Positions 38,472-49,425 of a stretch of DNA of 64,000 bases are shown piece after piece. Every line of letters starts with the position of its first letter. Positions within the stretch are counted from its first letter, which is position 1. The notes under the pieces were generated by a model. That model was not told the DNA's origin and searched no databases. It saw only the letters and a program-made list of their open reading frames with translations. Source of the DNA: Hyaloraphidium curvatum (Eukaryota > Monoblepharomycota > Hyaloraphidiomycetes > Hyaloraphidiales > Hyaloraphidiaceae); contig JAIVFI010000009.1 in NCBI GenBank assembly GCA_025558095.1, forward strand, positions 186,001 through 250,000, read 5' to 3'. A program made the position numbers and the translations under genes.

Positions 38472-40003
38472 ATGGTCGTGGACGACGAGACGGAAGTCGC
38501 TGACGACCCTCTCGGGCCTGTGCCGAAGCACGGCGGCCTGTTCACCACAGACGAATGGGCCGTGATCCTCCCGTCGTTCTCGCCTGACGAGGTGGAGCAC
38601 CCCTTCACTCTCCCGCGCACGCCGCAAAAGCGGGATGAAGAGGACCTTCCGCCGCAGCGAGGAAAGCTGCCGGACCTTTCGGCCTTTCCACATCTCCAAC
38701 GCGCGGCTGCGTTCGACGCCAAAGTTCTCGGCTCGAGAACATTCCTTCGTTTCGCCGTCGTCCTCCAAGTCGTCGGCTATTGGGGATGTGTGACCCCGCT
38801 GCTTGCGACGGGATGGCTCTATGGACCTCCTCGGTACTCGTCGCGTGCCGTGGCCGCGGGATTTGCCGCACTTGCGTGGTCGAACGCGGTATCTCTGCTG
38901 CTTCTCATGGTTTCTATCCTCATTGCCCCCGGACAACCCGCGTTCTACGGCTGGGCGCTCGAGATGGCCTCGAGATGGAAGGCACTCGCCAGCCGCGACT
39001 CGTTGCTGCTCGAACACCAGGATGACGACACACGATGCCCGTGCGAGAAGTGCGCAGGCAAACTTCCGGAATTGGCAGGGCTGTTGCGGTTCCCTGTGGG
39101 CATTGTCGGTCTTTCTCTCATCATGTTGGCTGGATACGTTGCTCCCCTTTGGAGCCCTATCGTCGTGTTTGCAGACCAGGTGTGGACATCTCCCTGGGCG
39201 GTGCCTGCGACCATCGGCTTCCTTGTGCTTCTTGTGGGCCTTGCGCCGGGGAGTTTTGTGTTCAATCCTGGAAGCGCGGCGCTGGTCAACCTCTCCAATC
39301 GCGTTCAGGAGAGGGCGGTCCATATAGCCCTCCGAACCACCTTTGCTTCCTTGCGTACGCGACTGGATGGCTCTGCACCCGGGCACGACGACCCTGACAG
39401 TCTTCTTTCGAGAGACTTCCTGCTTGATCTCCACTCGACGCTCCACTCCCGCCTCGCAAAGCGTTGGTCCGTCGTTGCCCGGGATTTTGCCAGCTCCCGT
39501 GTCGCCTTTGTGCTCATGTTCCTTTCGTGGACCGTTGCCGCCATCATTCCCGCCACCATGTCGGGTTGCATTCCCGCCTGGGTGATCCTCAACATTGTTG
39601 CCCTTGCCCTCCATATCTTCGGGGACTTGGTTTTGCTCGCAACGTCCAACGAGGGGCCAGAACGGGCGGGGAAGCTCTACAAGCAAGCGCAGGAGCTGGC
39701 GCAGGAGATGGCAGGTGTTGCCAGGTGCCGCGGGCTGGACGTGGCGGGCGAACTGCGGGACTTTGCTGCGATCGCCGGGTTGTACACCGACGTGCAGGCC
39801 ACGAGGTGCGTACCAGGACACATGCTGTCAAGCGTGGTCGCTCACATTATTGTTGCAGGGCGAGACTCTGGGGCTTCCCGATCCATTGGGCCTTCTTGAG
39901 GACCCTGACCGCCACGTTGTTCACTCTAGGTGTCGGCATGTTCACGTTGATCCGTTCTGCTGGCGTGACGTTCACGATGGAGACCTATTGTCCTGTTACG
40001 TAG
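38472..40003 (+). CDS. Polytopic membrane protein, 492 residues
   Basis: Exons 38472-39805 and 39859-40003 (53-nt intron, GTGCGT donor). The N-terminal 95 residues are hydrophilic. At least five hydrophobic segments follow: FAALAWSNAVSLLLLMVSIL, FPVGIVGLSLIMLAGYVAPL, VPATIGFLVLLVGLAPGSFV, VAFVLMFLSWTVAAIIPATM and IPAWVILNIVALALHIFGDL, with a CPCEKC motif in a loop; the spliced end (FLRTLTATLFTLGVGMF) adds another. Without the intron the end would be a non-membrane tail. No transporter or enzyme motif recognised. The last 19 nt overlap the 3' end of the minus-strand fragment at 39985. It is flanked by two members of the LRR-like family and divergent from one of them. Confidence 0.65.
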
Positions 40004-40468
40004 CTATTCGGTCTATGTAACACGAGGAAGAATCGCGGACTGGTAGACAAGATGGTCAACTTCTTCAGCGCCGGAAAAGCCATTTCCGGCCGCTCTTCCC
40101 CTGGACTCCGTTGTACGAAGCTAAACGCGACTTCGAGATCATCGAGATCATTGAGGAGGGGAAGCGTCAGGGCCGCAAATGCCTCATGATCACGCACGTC
40201 CGAGATGGTGCACCGCAGGCGCCGCAGCTGCTGTGCACCGGAAAGCAGTCCGGCACTGACTGCTTTGGCGAGAGAAAAGTCTTTCAGATCGAGCTCCCGG
40301 ACAAGCGAGATCGTCTTCTGCACTTCCAGGTGCTCCTGCAAAAGGTTCCGCGCCACCGCCTCGCCGCTCTTGCCCGATCTCAACGAGCTCCGCCGCCTTC
40401 GCGTTAAGAGACGCGTGCAGCTCGGCGGCCAGGAGCCGCGCCCGGGCCGCGAGTTCGGTGAGGGACAT
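39985..40468 (-). pseudogene. Truncated member of the coiled-coil/LRR-like family
   Basis: The ATG at 40468 opens MSLTELAARARLLAAELHAS, matching the start of the family. After about 35 residues the frame must change for the rest: EAVARNLLQEHLEVQKTISL, then LRRLRCTISDVRDHEAFAAL and LPLLNDLDDLEVAFSF, ending at a TAG at 39985. No good intron joins them, and both the F-box-like middle and most of the C terminus are missing. I read it as a decayed copy. Its SDVRDHEAFAALTLPLLNDL segment shows that the same site in the 1080-2308 gene should be continuous coding sequence. Confidence 0.5.
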
Positions 40469-40594
40469 CCCTCACTTCGGACTCGGTGGGGGCGCGGAGC
40501 GGCAAAATCTCGCGTGCGGACCCGATCTCTCCACCACGCAAACGCCGTCGCCATTTCCGCCCCGCGGTACCTCGTTCGCGCCGCTGGCCTGGCG

Positions 40595-41877
40595 ATGGCC
40601 GCCGCGGGCATCTCCGCCGCCGCATCGGCGGCCCCCGTGGCAGTGGACAGGCCCGCCGGGCCGAAGGCGCACCACCCGGCCCAGAAGGGCGGCAAGTTCG
40701 TGAATCCCTGGCAGAGCTACTCGGCACACGGCACGTCGGACTTTTTCAAGCTCTTTTTCGGTGGGCTCACCGCCGAGATGCGCTCTGTCGGCCCACCCTG
40801 ACTGCCCCTGTCGGCCCTCCCTCACTTCCCCTGTCGGCCCACGCTGACTTCCCCGGCAGGCTCCGAATGGGACCGAGAACGGAGCAAGCCTCCCCCGGAA
40901 AACCAGCGGGTTCCCGTCATCAAGCCCAATTTGGACCTCATCCGCCGCTTCCACTCCGACTCGAAGGGGGGAATCGCCGCCACTTGGCTCGGCCACGCTT
41001 GTTTCTTGCTCCAGCTCGGCGGCCTGAACGTGCTCGCGGACCCGTGCTGCTCGGAGCGGTGCTCGCCCTCGCAGTGGGCGGGCCCTAAGCGGATCCGGCC
41101 CCTTCCTTGCGGCCTGGAGGAGCTAGCCAACGTGGACGCGGTGGTGATCAGCCACAGCCACTACGACCACCTGGACGTCGGAACGATCGAGAAGATCGGC
41201 AAGGGCGCGACCTACTTCGTGCCGCTCGGGATTGGGGCGTGGTTCGCTTCCAATTTCCCGGGGTATCCGGTCCGCGAGATGGACTGGTGGGACTCGTCCT
41301 CCCTCGCGCATCCTTCGGACCCGAAGCGGGGCGTCGAGTTCACCTGCACGCCGTGCCAGCACTTTTCCGGGCGCACGTTGTGGGACCGCGACACGACGCT
41401 GTGGAGCTCGTGGTCGCTGAAGGCGCTCGATTCGGGGCGGAAGGTCTTTTTCGCCGGCGATACGGGCTATAGGTCGGTGCCCAAGGGGTTCACGGGCGAT
41501 GTGGGCAGCCTGCCCCACTGCCCGGCCTTCAAGGAAATCGGCGACCGCCTCGGGCCCTTTGACCTCGCCGCGATTCCGATCGGTGCCTACTCTCCGCGCT
41601 GGTTTATGAGCCCCGTTCATCTGGATCCCAGGGTAAGTCCTTCTTTGGACTCTCATCCATCTTTTGCCCATGTACTGATCGGGATTCGCAGGACGCTGTG
41701 GACGTTCACCGCGACGTGAGGTCGAAGAAGTCTGTCGGGATGCACTGGGGCACCTTCATTCTGACGGACGAGCCGGTGATGGAGCCGCCGATCCGGCTGG
41801 CGGAAGAGGCCGCCAAGGGCGGGCTGGGGAAGGACGAGTTTGTGGTGGTAGACATTGGCGCGACGCTGGTGGTTTAG
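40595..41877 (+). CDS. Metallo-beta-lactamase fold phospholipase, NAPE-PLD / yeast FMP30 type
   Basis: Exons 40595-40760, 40860-41632 and 41692-41877 encode 374 residues. NAPE-PLD enzymes hydrolyse N-acylphosphatidylethanolamine to N-acylethanolamine and phosphatidate. Seen: ATWLGHACFLLQLGGLNVLA, the zinc motif SHSHYDHLD (HxHxDH), TCTPCQHFSGR, FAGDTGYRS with the bridging Asp, FDLAAIPIGAYSPRWFM and GMHWGTFILTDEP. The Ala-rich start may be a mitochondrial presequence, as in FMP30. The first intron (40761-40859) contains three 23-nt tandem repeats. Ends 69 bp before the converging FAD monooxygenase. Confidence 0.85.
40785..40853 (+). repeat. Three tandem 23-nt repeats in an intron
   Basis: Units start at 40785, 40808 and 40831, each opening with CTGTCGGCCC and closing with a CTGACT/CTCACTT-like stretch and a C run. 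They lie inside the first intron of the NAPE-PLD-type gene and reach nearly to the acceptor, so unit number should affect intron length only. Confidence 0.7.
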
Positions 41878-41946
41878 ATTCCTATCTCCCTTTCCTTACG
41901 ATACAGCCATAATCTGCTCCATTCGCGGGGTCGCCTTGTTAAACGC

Positions 41947-43137
41947 TCACCCGAGCTCCTTTTCCACCACTTTCTTGTAGTCGTACCCGTGCATCACGTC
42001 TACCGGCGGGCTCCCGAGCAGCCTGATCATCGCAGCCATCGCCGCATCCCTGACCGCGCACGCAATCGTGTTCGTCATCGAGTTCATTTCCCCCATCTGC
42101 CTCGCCGACTTGACGATCTGCGCCGTCCTGGACTTCCTCAGCCGCTCGTAAACGGCGAACGCGCGCGCCGGATCGTCGGGGATGCGCCTGAGCAGCTCCG
42201 AGAGCACCCCGGCGTCCTCCAGGCCCGTGTTGGCGCCCTGTCCCAGATGCGGGCTCATGGGATGCGCGGCGTCGCCGGCGAGGGTGACGCGGCCCTTGGT
42301 CCACTGCGGGATCGCGGGGCGGTCGTACACGGCCCAGACGATGACGCGGGAAGACCGGGCGACGGTGTCGACAAAGTCGGCGGGCATGCCGAGGCTCCGC
42401 AGCTGGTCGGCGTGGGTCGTGGCCGCAGCGGCGTCGGAGGTCCACGACTCCTGGGCCTTGGTGGCGTCGGGCTCGGCACGGTTGATGAACCAGACGACCT
42501 CGCCCTTGCCGATCCCGTACAGGCCGCCGAAAAGCCCGTTGCCCTGGTAGCCCCGCATGATGTGGCCGTCGTCGCGAGTCGAGATGCCGATGAGCGAGGA
42601 GACGCCGGTATAGGTGGCCGGCTCCTTGCCCCAGAGCAGGGCCCGCGTCTGGGAATGCAGGCCGTCGCAGCCGACCATGAGATCCGCCTCGGCCGTCGTG
42701 CCGTCCTCGAAGGTCGCGACAACGGGGCTGCTGCCGCCACCTTGCTGGATGTCCTTGAGCTTCTTGCCAGTGTGGACCGGCACGCCGTCACGCTCCGCGG
42801 CGCGGATAAAGAGCTCGTGCATGCGCGACCGGCGGATGCCGATCGGAATCATCCCGTAGGCTTTCTGCCAGGGTTCGGCGGTCCACGAGGTGATCCGCCG
42901 ACCGTCGATCTTCGAGATGACATAGTCGCTCGTCGGCGTGCCCGCAGCCGCGAGCTCGTCCAGCAGGCCGAGATCCCGCACGAGACGCAATCCGTTCGGG
43001 GCGAGATTGAGCCCGCCACCCACGTCAGCCCAGGAGGCCACGGCGTCGTGGAGCGCGGGCTTGTGCCCGGCGCGTTTAAGTGCCATGGCGAGCAGGGGGC
43101 CGATGGTGCCGGCACCGGAGATGAGGACGCGTGCCAT
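41947..43137 (-). CDS. FAD-dependent monooxygenase, salicylate-hydroxylase-like (copy 2)
   Basis: Intron-free, 396 residues. FAD glycine motif LISGAGTIGPLLAMALKRAG, DG motif VGCDGLHSQTRALLWG, GD motif LAGDAAHPMSPHLGQGANTG. It is a clear paralogue of the gene at 24682-25911 across the whole length, including ASWADVGGGLNLAPNGLRLV and the shared C-terminal RQMGEM/RQMGEI and MHGYDYK blocks. The copies diverge most in the substrate-facing middle (KIDGRRITSWTAEPWQKAYG against RIDGGGIAGFDGDAWAREQG), so different substrates are likely. A TTTAAA at about 43179 is 40 nt upstream of the start. Not in tandem with copy 1: 16 kb apart. Confidence 0.85.
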   Translation of the reverse strand: MARVLISGAGTIGPLLAMALKRAGHKPALHDAVASWADVGGGLNLAPNGLRLVRDLGLLDELAAAGTPTSDYVISKIDGRRITSWTAEPWQKAYGMIPIGIRRSRMHELFIRAAERDGVPVHTGKKLKDIQQGGGSSPVVATFEDGTTAEADLMVGCDGLHSQTRALLWGKEPATYTGVSSLIGISTRDDGHIMRGYQGNGLFGGLYGIGKGEVVWFINRAEPDATKAQESWTSDAAAATTHADQLRSLGMPADFVDTVARSSRVIVWAVYDRPAIPQWTKGRVTLAGDAAHPMSPHLGQGANTGLEDAGVLSELLRRIPDDPARAFAVYERLRKSRTAQIVKSARQMGEMNSMTNTIACAVRDAAMAAMIRLLGSPPVDVMHGYDYKKVVEKELG

Positions 43138-43485
43138 CTTGGTGATCAGCCTTGCTGGACGGAGCAGCAGACCCGCCTTTAAATGCGCAAGGACCGGCCG
43201 CATCGGGAGCGGGCCAATCGGCCGCATCTCCCCGGCACGCGCCGATGCGGATGAATCCCGCGCGGCGCACGGCGGCCCGCTCTCATCGCAATTGGATTAG
43301 CTCGTCGGCAAGAGTTTCAATAGAAATTGGCGCGTTCCCTGCGATCTCGCTGTCACATGTTTGCGGGGGGACCGGCCGACGCGCGCGCATAAACACAGTC
43401 CGCCGATTCCGAGCTCCGAGAGGCTGTTCCAGCCTACGCGGACGTGCGGTACTTGCAGCGACGTGGCAGCTGCGCCCTTTCCGCG
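43138..43485. promoter_or_regulatory. Divergent intergenic region
   Basis: 348 bp shared by the FAD monooxygenase copy 2 (minus) and the ABHD18-like gene (plus). TTTAAA near 43179 could serve the minus-strand gene. Nothing else recognised. Confidence 0.3.
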
Positions 43486-44883
43486 ATGGCCGCCCTCCTC
43501 TCGAGCCCGCTGGCGAGCACCGCGCTCGGGGCGCTCGACCGCGCCTACTACTTCCTCCGGCTGCAGCCCGGCCGCCCGCTCTTCTTCGCAGACGGATGGG
43601 GCGATGTGCGCCGCGTCCAGGAGTGGGCCACAACCAGGCTCATCGCGAGGCTGGCGGGCAAACCGGGATCGGAGGCATCGGATTGCCCCGCTGCGACCGG
43701 ACGGCCGGCGGGGGCCAGGCCGGCGGTGACGCTGACGCGATTCGCCAAGCTGGACACGATCCCCTCGTACTCGGTCCTGTGGGCCAAGACGGCGGGCGTT
43801 GACCTCTGGGAGGGCGAGTTCCTCAGCCCCGCCGCCGACATCCTGCCCGAGGAATCCAAGACGGTCCACTTCATCTTCGTCACCCCCTCGCCGACCGACA
43901 AAGCTGCCCCGGACTACGCCTCCCGCCTTGCCGCGCACTTCTCCGACCCCGCTTCCAACACCTCCTCCTCCCCCCCCTCCCCCGACGCCCTGGTGATCCA
44001 CCTCCCCGCCACGGGCGAGCAGACCCACGCCCTGCGCCTCGACATCCCCTTCCACCTCGCGCGAACCCGCGGGTGGTGCTCCATCGTTCCCATCGCGGCT
44101 TTCTACGGCTCAAGGCGGCCGGTGGGGCAGGTGCAGCACCACATCCGCACCGTCGCCGGGTTTCTGGCCCAGTCGCTTTCGATCATGACAGAAGCCGCGC
44201 ACCTCGCCTCCCTGGCAGAAAGCCTGTTCCCCAAAGCGGTGGTGGGGATCACTGGCTTTTCCTGGGGCGCAGCAATGGCCGGGTGCGCGGGCCTGATCTC
44301 CTCGGCGATGCTGCCCTCCCGGGGAACGGTGGGCAGGCTGGCGGTGGTCCCCTACGTCGGCTCGTGCTCGCCGACCCCCTTTGTCGACGGGATCCTGCAG
44401 AACGACATCGATTGGGAGGCGCTGCTCCGCGACTCGCGGGCAAACGGGATCCCCGCTGCGCTGGATGTGCAAGACACGGTGCTCCCCGCAATCCTGCCGG
44501 AGGACGCAACGCCGGAGCTGATCCGCGAGCGGCTGTTTGCGGTCATGAACTCGCAGCACTCCGCGCGCTTCGTCGAGGCGCTGAAGCAGCGGAGGTTGCT
44601 GGGCGCCGGGGCGCACGACGTCGGGGGACACCCGGCGGCCGACGACGCCGCGCCGCACATTGATTCGCTCGTGTGCGTGTCGGCGCGGGACGACCACTTC
44701 GTGCTGCCGCAGTATTCCAAGGAGCTCTTCGACCTGCTGGCTTCGGTCACGGTCGACGGGGCGGCCGAGGACGTGCAGGCCACGGGCGGCCACGTCACGG
44801 CGTTCCTGTTCAAGCCGTGGACGTGGTACTCGGCGATCGAGCGTGCCGTCGACCGGCTGCTCCCCAGGGCCAAGGCGAACTAG
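43486..44883 (+). CDS. Alpha/beta hydrolase, ABHD18-like (DUF2048)
   Basis: Single exon, 465 residues. The nucleophile elbow is ITGFSWGAAMAGCAGLISSA (GxSxG-type, Ser in FSWGA). The upstream FFADGWGDVRRVQEWA and the RGWCSIVPIAAFYGSRRPVG segment, as well as QSLSIMTEAAHLASLAES, follow the order of the ABHD18/DUF2048 family, with a possible catalytic Asp in VCVSARDDHFVLPQYSKELF and His in TGGHVTAFLFKPWTWYSAIE. A Ser/Pro-rich loop interrupts the domain near residue 165. Family members are thought to act on lipids; here the substrate is unknown. No signal peptide. Confidence 0.75.
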   Translation: MAALLSSPLASTALGALDRAYYFLRLQPGRPLFFADGWGDVRRVQEWATTRLIARLAGKPGSEASDCPAATGRPAGARPAVTLTRFAKLDTIPSYSVLWAKTAGVDLWEGEFLSPAADILPEESKTVHFIFVTPSPTDKAAPDYASRLAAHFSDPASNTSSSPPSPDALVIHLPATGEQTHALRLDIPFHLARTRGWCSIVPIAAFYGSRRPVGQVQHHIRTVAGFLAQSLSIMTEAAHLASLAESLFPKAVVGITGFSWGAAMAGCAGLISSAMLPSRGTVGRLAVVPYVGSCSPTPFVDGILQNDIDWEALLRDSRANGIPAALDVQDTVLPAILPEDATPELIRERLFAVMNSQHSARFVEALKQRRLLGAGAHDVGGHPAADDAAPHIDSLVCVSARDDHFVLPQYSKELFDLLASVTVDGAAEDVQATGGHVTAFLFKPWTWYSAIERAVDRLLPRAKAN

Positions 44884-44963
44884 ACGTGTAGCATCTTCCG
44901 GGGTATCTAGACACAGACGCGCTGTACACCATGCCCTCCTAGACAGACCATAGACCTCCGTCG

Positions 44964-46186
44964 TCATCTCGCCGTGTTCATCTCCCCTTCGAGGCTCGCC
45001 CCGGGCCCCAGGAACTTCTCCAGCAGCGCCTTCTTCCTCCTTTCCAGCAAAAACTTGCCCACCTCCTCCTGCGTCGGGATATCGGGCACGTGCGAGACAA
45101 AGGCGTGGTATAGCTGGTGGGCCTCGTCGTCCTCGTCGTCGCCCGCGTCCGGTACCGCCGCGGCGGTGGAGGGGGAGGGCTCCGCGGCGCCGTCGGCGGC
45201 CAGCTTCCGCTTCTTGGCCATCTTGACCGAGACGGGTTCGAGGAGGGCGGCGCTGGCTTCGATGCCGCTTTTTGGCCGGTTGGGACCGTGTGCTGCCGAG
45301 TTATTGTGGTCAGCGGGCGGATCCGGGCGCCCCATGGAGAGGCCACGCACCCTTCTCCTCGACCTTGGCCTCGTAGGCCAGCAGCAGCCCGTCGTCCTCG
45401 TCGCGATAGCCGTAGTAGTCCGCGTCGATGTACCTCCCCAGCTCGGCGCGCGTCTTTTCCTTTGGCTCCGGGGCTGCGCAGCACCGGTCAGCGGATCCCG
45501 CAACTGGCCCCCACCCACGACCACCCACCCTCGACCTCGAACAGCTCCTTCACCCCCGGCAGCTCCCTCGCCCGCCCGAAATACCTGTACCCCCTCTGCC
45601 CGCCGGGGACCTCCCTGCCTTCCTCGTCCAGCATCCGCATGCTCGCGCTCATGTAGTTGGGCCCGCCGAGCTCCCGGATGCGCTTCTCCCAGTGGTGCTT
45701 TTCCCGGAAGAGCTTGTTGATGGCGTCGTTGAGGTCGCGGATTTGGTAGTCGGTGAGGCCGGCTGGGGAAAGGGGCGTGAGGTGAGCATCTGGCTTTGAG
45801 GGCACGGAGAACTAAAAGAGTGGGGGAATCGCGCGAATAGCCGAGCTGCCGAGCATCCTAGAGCGGCAAAGCAGGATATGGAAGGGCCGGAGGAGGCCCA
45901 AGCCGTCCTCTCCGCAGTTGCGGCCAGGCGGATAACCACCGCTCTCCCATCCCCACGGCACCGGAATCCCGCCCTCCACCCGACACCCACGGTCCTGAAT
46001 TCTCGCCACCTCCCGCGTGATCTCCTTGACGATCTGGCTGCGCCATTTCTCGCAGCCGCTGATCGTGTCGACCATCGACGCGAGGTACGGCCGCTTCTCG
46101 TTCTCGTCGCCCAGGCCGAGCTCGGCGCGCTGCGCCTCGCGGAAGCGGTACAGCATCGACTGCGCTTTCTCCTGGTTGCGCGCCAT
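44964..46186 (-). CDS. ISY1: Pre-mRNA splicing factor ISY1
   Basis: Exons 46186-45991, 45762-45529, 45473-45351 and 45292-44964 encode 293 residues. ISY1 belongs to the Prp19/NTC-associated complex of the catalytic spliceosome, in the nucleus. Seen: MARNQEKAQSMLYRFREAQR, CEKWRSQIVKEITREVARIQ, LTDYQIRDLNDAINKLFREK, WEKRIRELGGPNY, GQRGYRYFGRARELPGVKEL and YYGYRDEDDGLL, all in family order. The C-terminal part is acidic, then HVPDIPTQEEVGKFLLERRK, the conserved end. The first intron (228 nt) is one of the longest in the window. Head-to-head with the NDUFAF4-like gene 114 bp away. Confidence 0.93.
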
Positions 46187-46300
46187 CTTAAGGAACGGAG
46201 GGAGGAGCAGGGAGGGGAGGGGAAGTGGAGTCCGATGTCGCGGCGAGTAGTACGCTTCCGGCCGCAAACATTGATCGCCCTCCTCCACGCCGAGATCGCA

Positions 46301-47087
46301 ATGGGCGGCAACGCGTCCAAGGCCGCGACGGAGGCCGCGTCCGTCACGCGGCGGTACCCTGCCGCAGCCCCGGCGCCGCCGTCGCCCGCCCCCGCCCCAG
46401 CCCCGGCCGCCGTGCGGCCCTCTCCCGCGCAGGCAACACCCCCTCCGCCGCCTCCCGACAACCCGGACCAGCTGACCCCAGAGGAGGAGGCGGCTGTAGA
46501 ACGTAACCGTCCACGTTGCAGCTTTCCCCGTTTTCCCTCTGACCGGGATCGCGGATCGGACAGGCGACGTGCGCGACATGCGCGTGGGCCACTCGCTCGC
46601 CGGCCTCAAGTTCGAGAACGTCGGCCGCGCCGTGCAGCCGGAGCAGTTCGTCCGCAAGGTATTCCTCGGCGCGATCCCGTGTCTTCAGAGGTCCGACATC
46701 ACTTCGTTTCAGGACAACGAGCTCATGGACGTCGTCCGCGGCCGCGCCGCGCGCTCGCGCAGGCTGCAGAATCCGTACCTCAACCCGCCCTCCGCCGGCA
46801 CCGCGCCGGGCACCGCGCCGGACGCCGGCGCCCCCGCGCCGCGGAAACGCCTCCTCGTCACCGAGGTCGAGGACCTCGTGGGCATCACCACCCGGCGCCG
46901 CCTCGCGCGCGGCGAATGGACCCCCGAGCAGGCCGGCGCGCGGTACGGCATCGCGGGGCGGGACGTCGAGGCGCTGCTGCGGTACCTGAACGCGCCGACG
47001 GTGGAGCAGGGCAAGGAGGAGGGGAAGCTGGAGGGGTGGTGGACCGAGCCGGACGAGAAGGGGAGGATGGCCAGGCCAAAGGGGTGA
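46301..47087 (+). CDS. NDUFAF4-like complex I assembly factor (tentative)
   Basis: Exons 46301-46502, 46564-46658 and 46713-47087 encode 223 residues; the second intron (54 nt) is in frame. The N terminus, MGGNASKAATEAASVTRR, fits an N-myristoylation signal (Gly2, Ser6), as is known for NDUFAF4. After a Pro/Ala linker comes LKFENVGRAVQPEQFVRK, and the C-terminal EDLVGITTRRRLARGEWTPE plus GRDVEALLRYLNAP aligns in pattern with the WTAEKIMQEYQLEQKDVNSL helix region of NDUFAF4. If right, it helps build mitochondrial respiratory complex I. The similarity is short, so the name is provisional. Confidence 0.5.
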
Positions 47088-47241
47088 TTGATTACGCCAG
47101 GGATCGCAAGGCGGTGCGGCGGAAGCGATGTGGCTCTGTCAGGGTGGATCTGGATCTGCGTCTTCAATCTGGAATCATTCGCATACCGAACTGCACTGCA
47201 CTGAACGTTCCTATCCTTCCGTGCCCGCCCACCGCGGGCCT

Positions 47242-49327
47242 TCAAACGGTTTCCGCCCTGCCATCGTTCTCCACGTTGCTCAGCCTGGACCTCTTCCTCG
47301 CCGGGCTCTTCCCCGCCTGCCCCGCCTGGTGCCCCCTCGCCGGCCCAGCCGCGTTCCTCTCCCTCAACGGGCTCCTCACGCTCCGCAGCGGCCCCTTAAC
47401 AGGCACATGCTGCCCCTCCCCGCCCCTCTTCCGCGCCGCCCTCCGCGCAACCTCCCGCGCAACCTCGGCCGCCGCCTCCGCGGGCTCCCAGTCGCCCCCC
47501 TTGAGCTCCACGCGCAGGTCCTCCCCGGCCTTGGAGTCCCAGTACTCCCTCGCCAGCCCCGCCGCGTCGCACCCCGGTGGAAGCACGTTCTTCAGCTCCC
47601 TCTCGAGCCTCGCGGCGCGCCGCGAAAGGGCCAAGCGCCGCATCTTGAGCCTTTCCGCGACGCCGGCGTCGATCCGCTCCTCCAGCATCCGCGCGAGCTC
47701 CGCGTCCTTCCCCCCCGGCGGCGCCGCCGGCGAGCGTTCGAGCCATGCGAGCACCGCCGGATCGGACAGCAGCGCGTCGCGCCCGCGGGCCCCGACGAGC
47801 AGCTTCGCGCACGCGGTGCGGAGGTGCTCCGCCCTCGCGCGCGAGAAGGCGGGAATGCGCCGGGATGCGCCGCGGGGTGAAGCGAGGAGCAGCGAGGAAA
47901 GCAACCGCGCGGGGTCGGTGCATTCCGCCGAAGAGAGCGCCAGGTGCGCAAGCTGCCCGCGGCGGACCAGGGAAAAGTCCAGGGAGAGGGAGGAAAAGTC
48001 GGCGCCGGGGAGCAGGTCCTCGGGGTGCAGGGAGACGGGATCGCACCGCAGCACCGGGTCCGAGGCGCCCTCGCGCACGAGGCGGAGGGAGAGGGCGAGG
48101 GCGACCGCGGGTTCGCCATCCTGTGCTTCGGCTGGGGCGTCCTCGGGCTTGTCGGGCCGCTTTTTGGCCGGCGGTATGCGGAAGGTGCAGAGCCGCGGCA
48201 GCTCGGGCTCGTCGTCCTCCGCCTCGGCGTCCTCGCCTTTGTCGGCCTCATCGGCCGAGACGGCCGGGGCCGCCAGCCGCCCCACCGGCGCAGCCAGCAT
48301 CTTCCCCCCCGCCCCGTACGTAAGCCTGATGCACCCCACCGCCGCCGGCGCAACCGGCGCCCCACCCCCCGCCGGCACGAGCCCGTGCTCCCCCGCGTGC
48401 ACCTCGGCCACCGACACCTCGACCGCCCACCCGCTTCCTTCAGACCCGATCCCCTTATGCGCGGCGGCCCACTCCCGCGCGGGCGCTTCGCCCTCGAACA
48501 GCGCACTCGCGGTCGCCCTGGCGTACAGGACGTGCACCGAGACGTCGGTGCCCGCGTCGCACTGGAACGCAAAGTCGGAGGAGAGGGCCGAGGAGAGGTC
48601 CGAGGCGGGAGGGGGGGAGGATGGGCGCTCGGAGCGGGTGGCGTAGCCGAGGACAAAGTCGGGCGTTGTTATCTGCGCCGGGGACGGTGGGTGGATTAGT
48701 GCTCTGCCGAGGGGGTGAGGGCAGCGGCGGGCGACGCACCTTCCTGCACACCCATTTCGACCCGTCCTCGGCGATCCAAAAGTCCCTGCCACTCGGCACG
48801 GGCGCGTCGTCGAACACTAGCGGCTGGTGGTAGCCCATGTGCCTGAGCGGGATGCGTTCCAGCACGGCGGGCTCCATCCTCCCCTGCCTGGCCTCGAACC
48901 GCACCGCGCCGGCCGGGTCCCTGGCGAGCCGCTCGAGGGCGCAGGTCCAGAAGATGCGGTCGGAGTGCATTGTGTAGACGGGCAGCGAGGCCAGCTGCGA
49001 GGGGAACTGGCCGCCGGGGGGGTCGCCGAAGGGGTCGACAGCCTGGAAGCACAGGGCGCCCGAGGCCGGGTCGAATGCGACGGCCTTCATGTGCACGCGC
49101 TGCGCCGGGCGTTCCCCGTCTGCGGCGGCCGGGGCGTCCGCGCCGTCGCCCGGGTGGGGCGCGCCGCCGCCAAACACGAGGAACCAGTCGCCGGCCGCCC
49201 CGAGCGCGGCCCACACGTGGCCGTCGACCGCCGCGCGGCTGCCGCGCGACACGCCGCGCAGCGCCCACGCGGTGCGGAACGGCAGGCCGCGCAGCACAAC
49301 GCGGAGCGCGGCCTCGAACGGACCCAT
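47242..49327 (-). CDS. Orphan protein, 672 residues, with a possible F-box-like start
   Basis: Exons 49327-48740 and 48672-47242 with a 67-nt intron. The start, LPFRTAWALRGVSRGSRAAV, is F-box-like. The first 220 residues (VWAALGAAGDWFLVFGGGAP, AVAFDPASGALCFQAVDPFG, SGRDFWIAEDGSKWVCRKI) read as beta-rich; the rest is long, helical, Arg/Glu/Ala-rich and ends in a basic tail (GKSPARKRSRLSNVENDGRA) that could be a nuclear signal. No named family. Composition makes long open frames easy here, so exon 2 is supported mainly by the clean splice and by its balanced residue content. Confidence 0.55.
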
Positions 49328-49425
49328 GCTATTTGCTATCGGTGCGGATTCAGAACCGTCACCAACCGCCGCGCGGCTGTTCGGGACGCACGCCCCAGCA
49401 TCCATCGCATTCCTGTCCTTTGGAA

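Noticed and set aside
45878-48646. A 922-codon plus-strand open frame
   Set aside because: It crosses ISY1, the NDUFAF4-like gene and an orphan gene in their antisense or alternate frames; its translation is Arg/Pro/Ser-rich and motif-free, as expected of shadow frames in GC-rich DNA.
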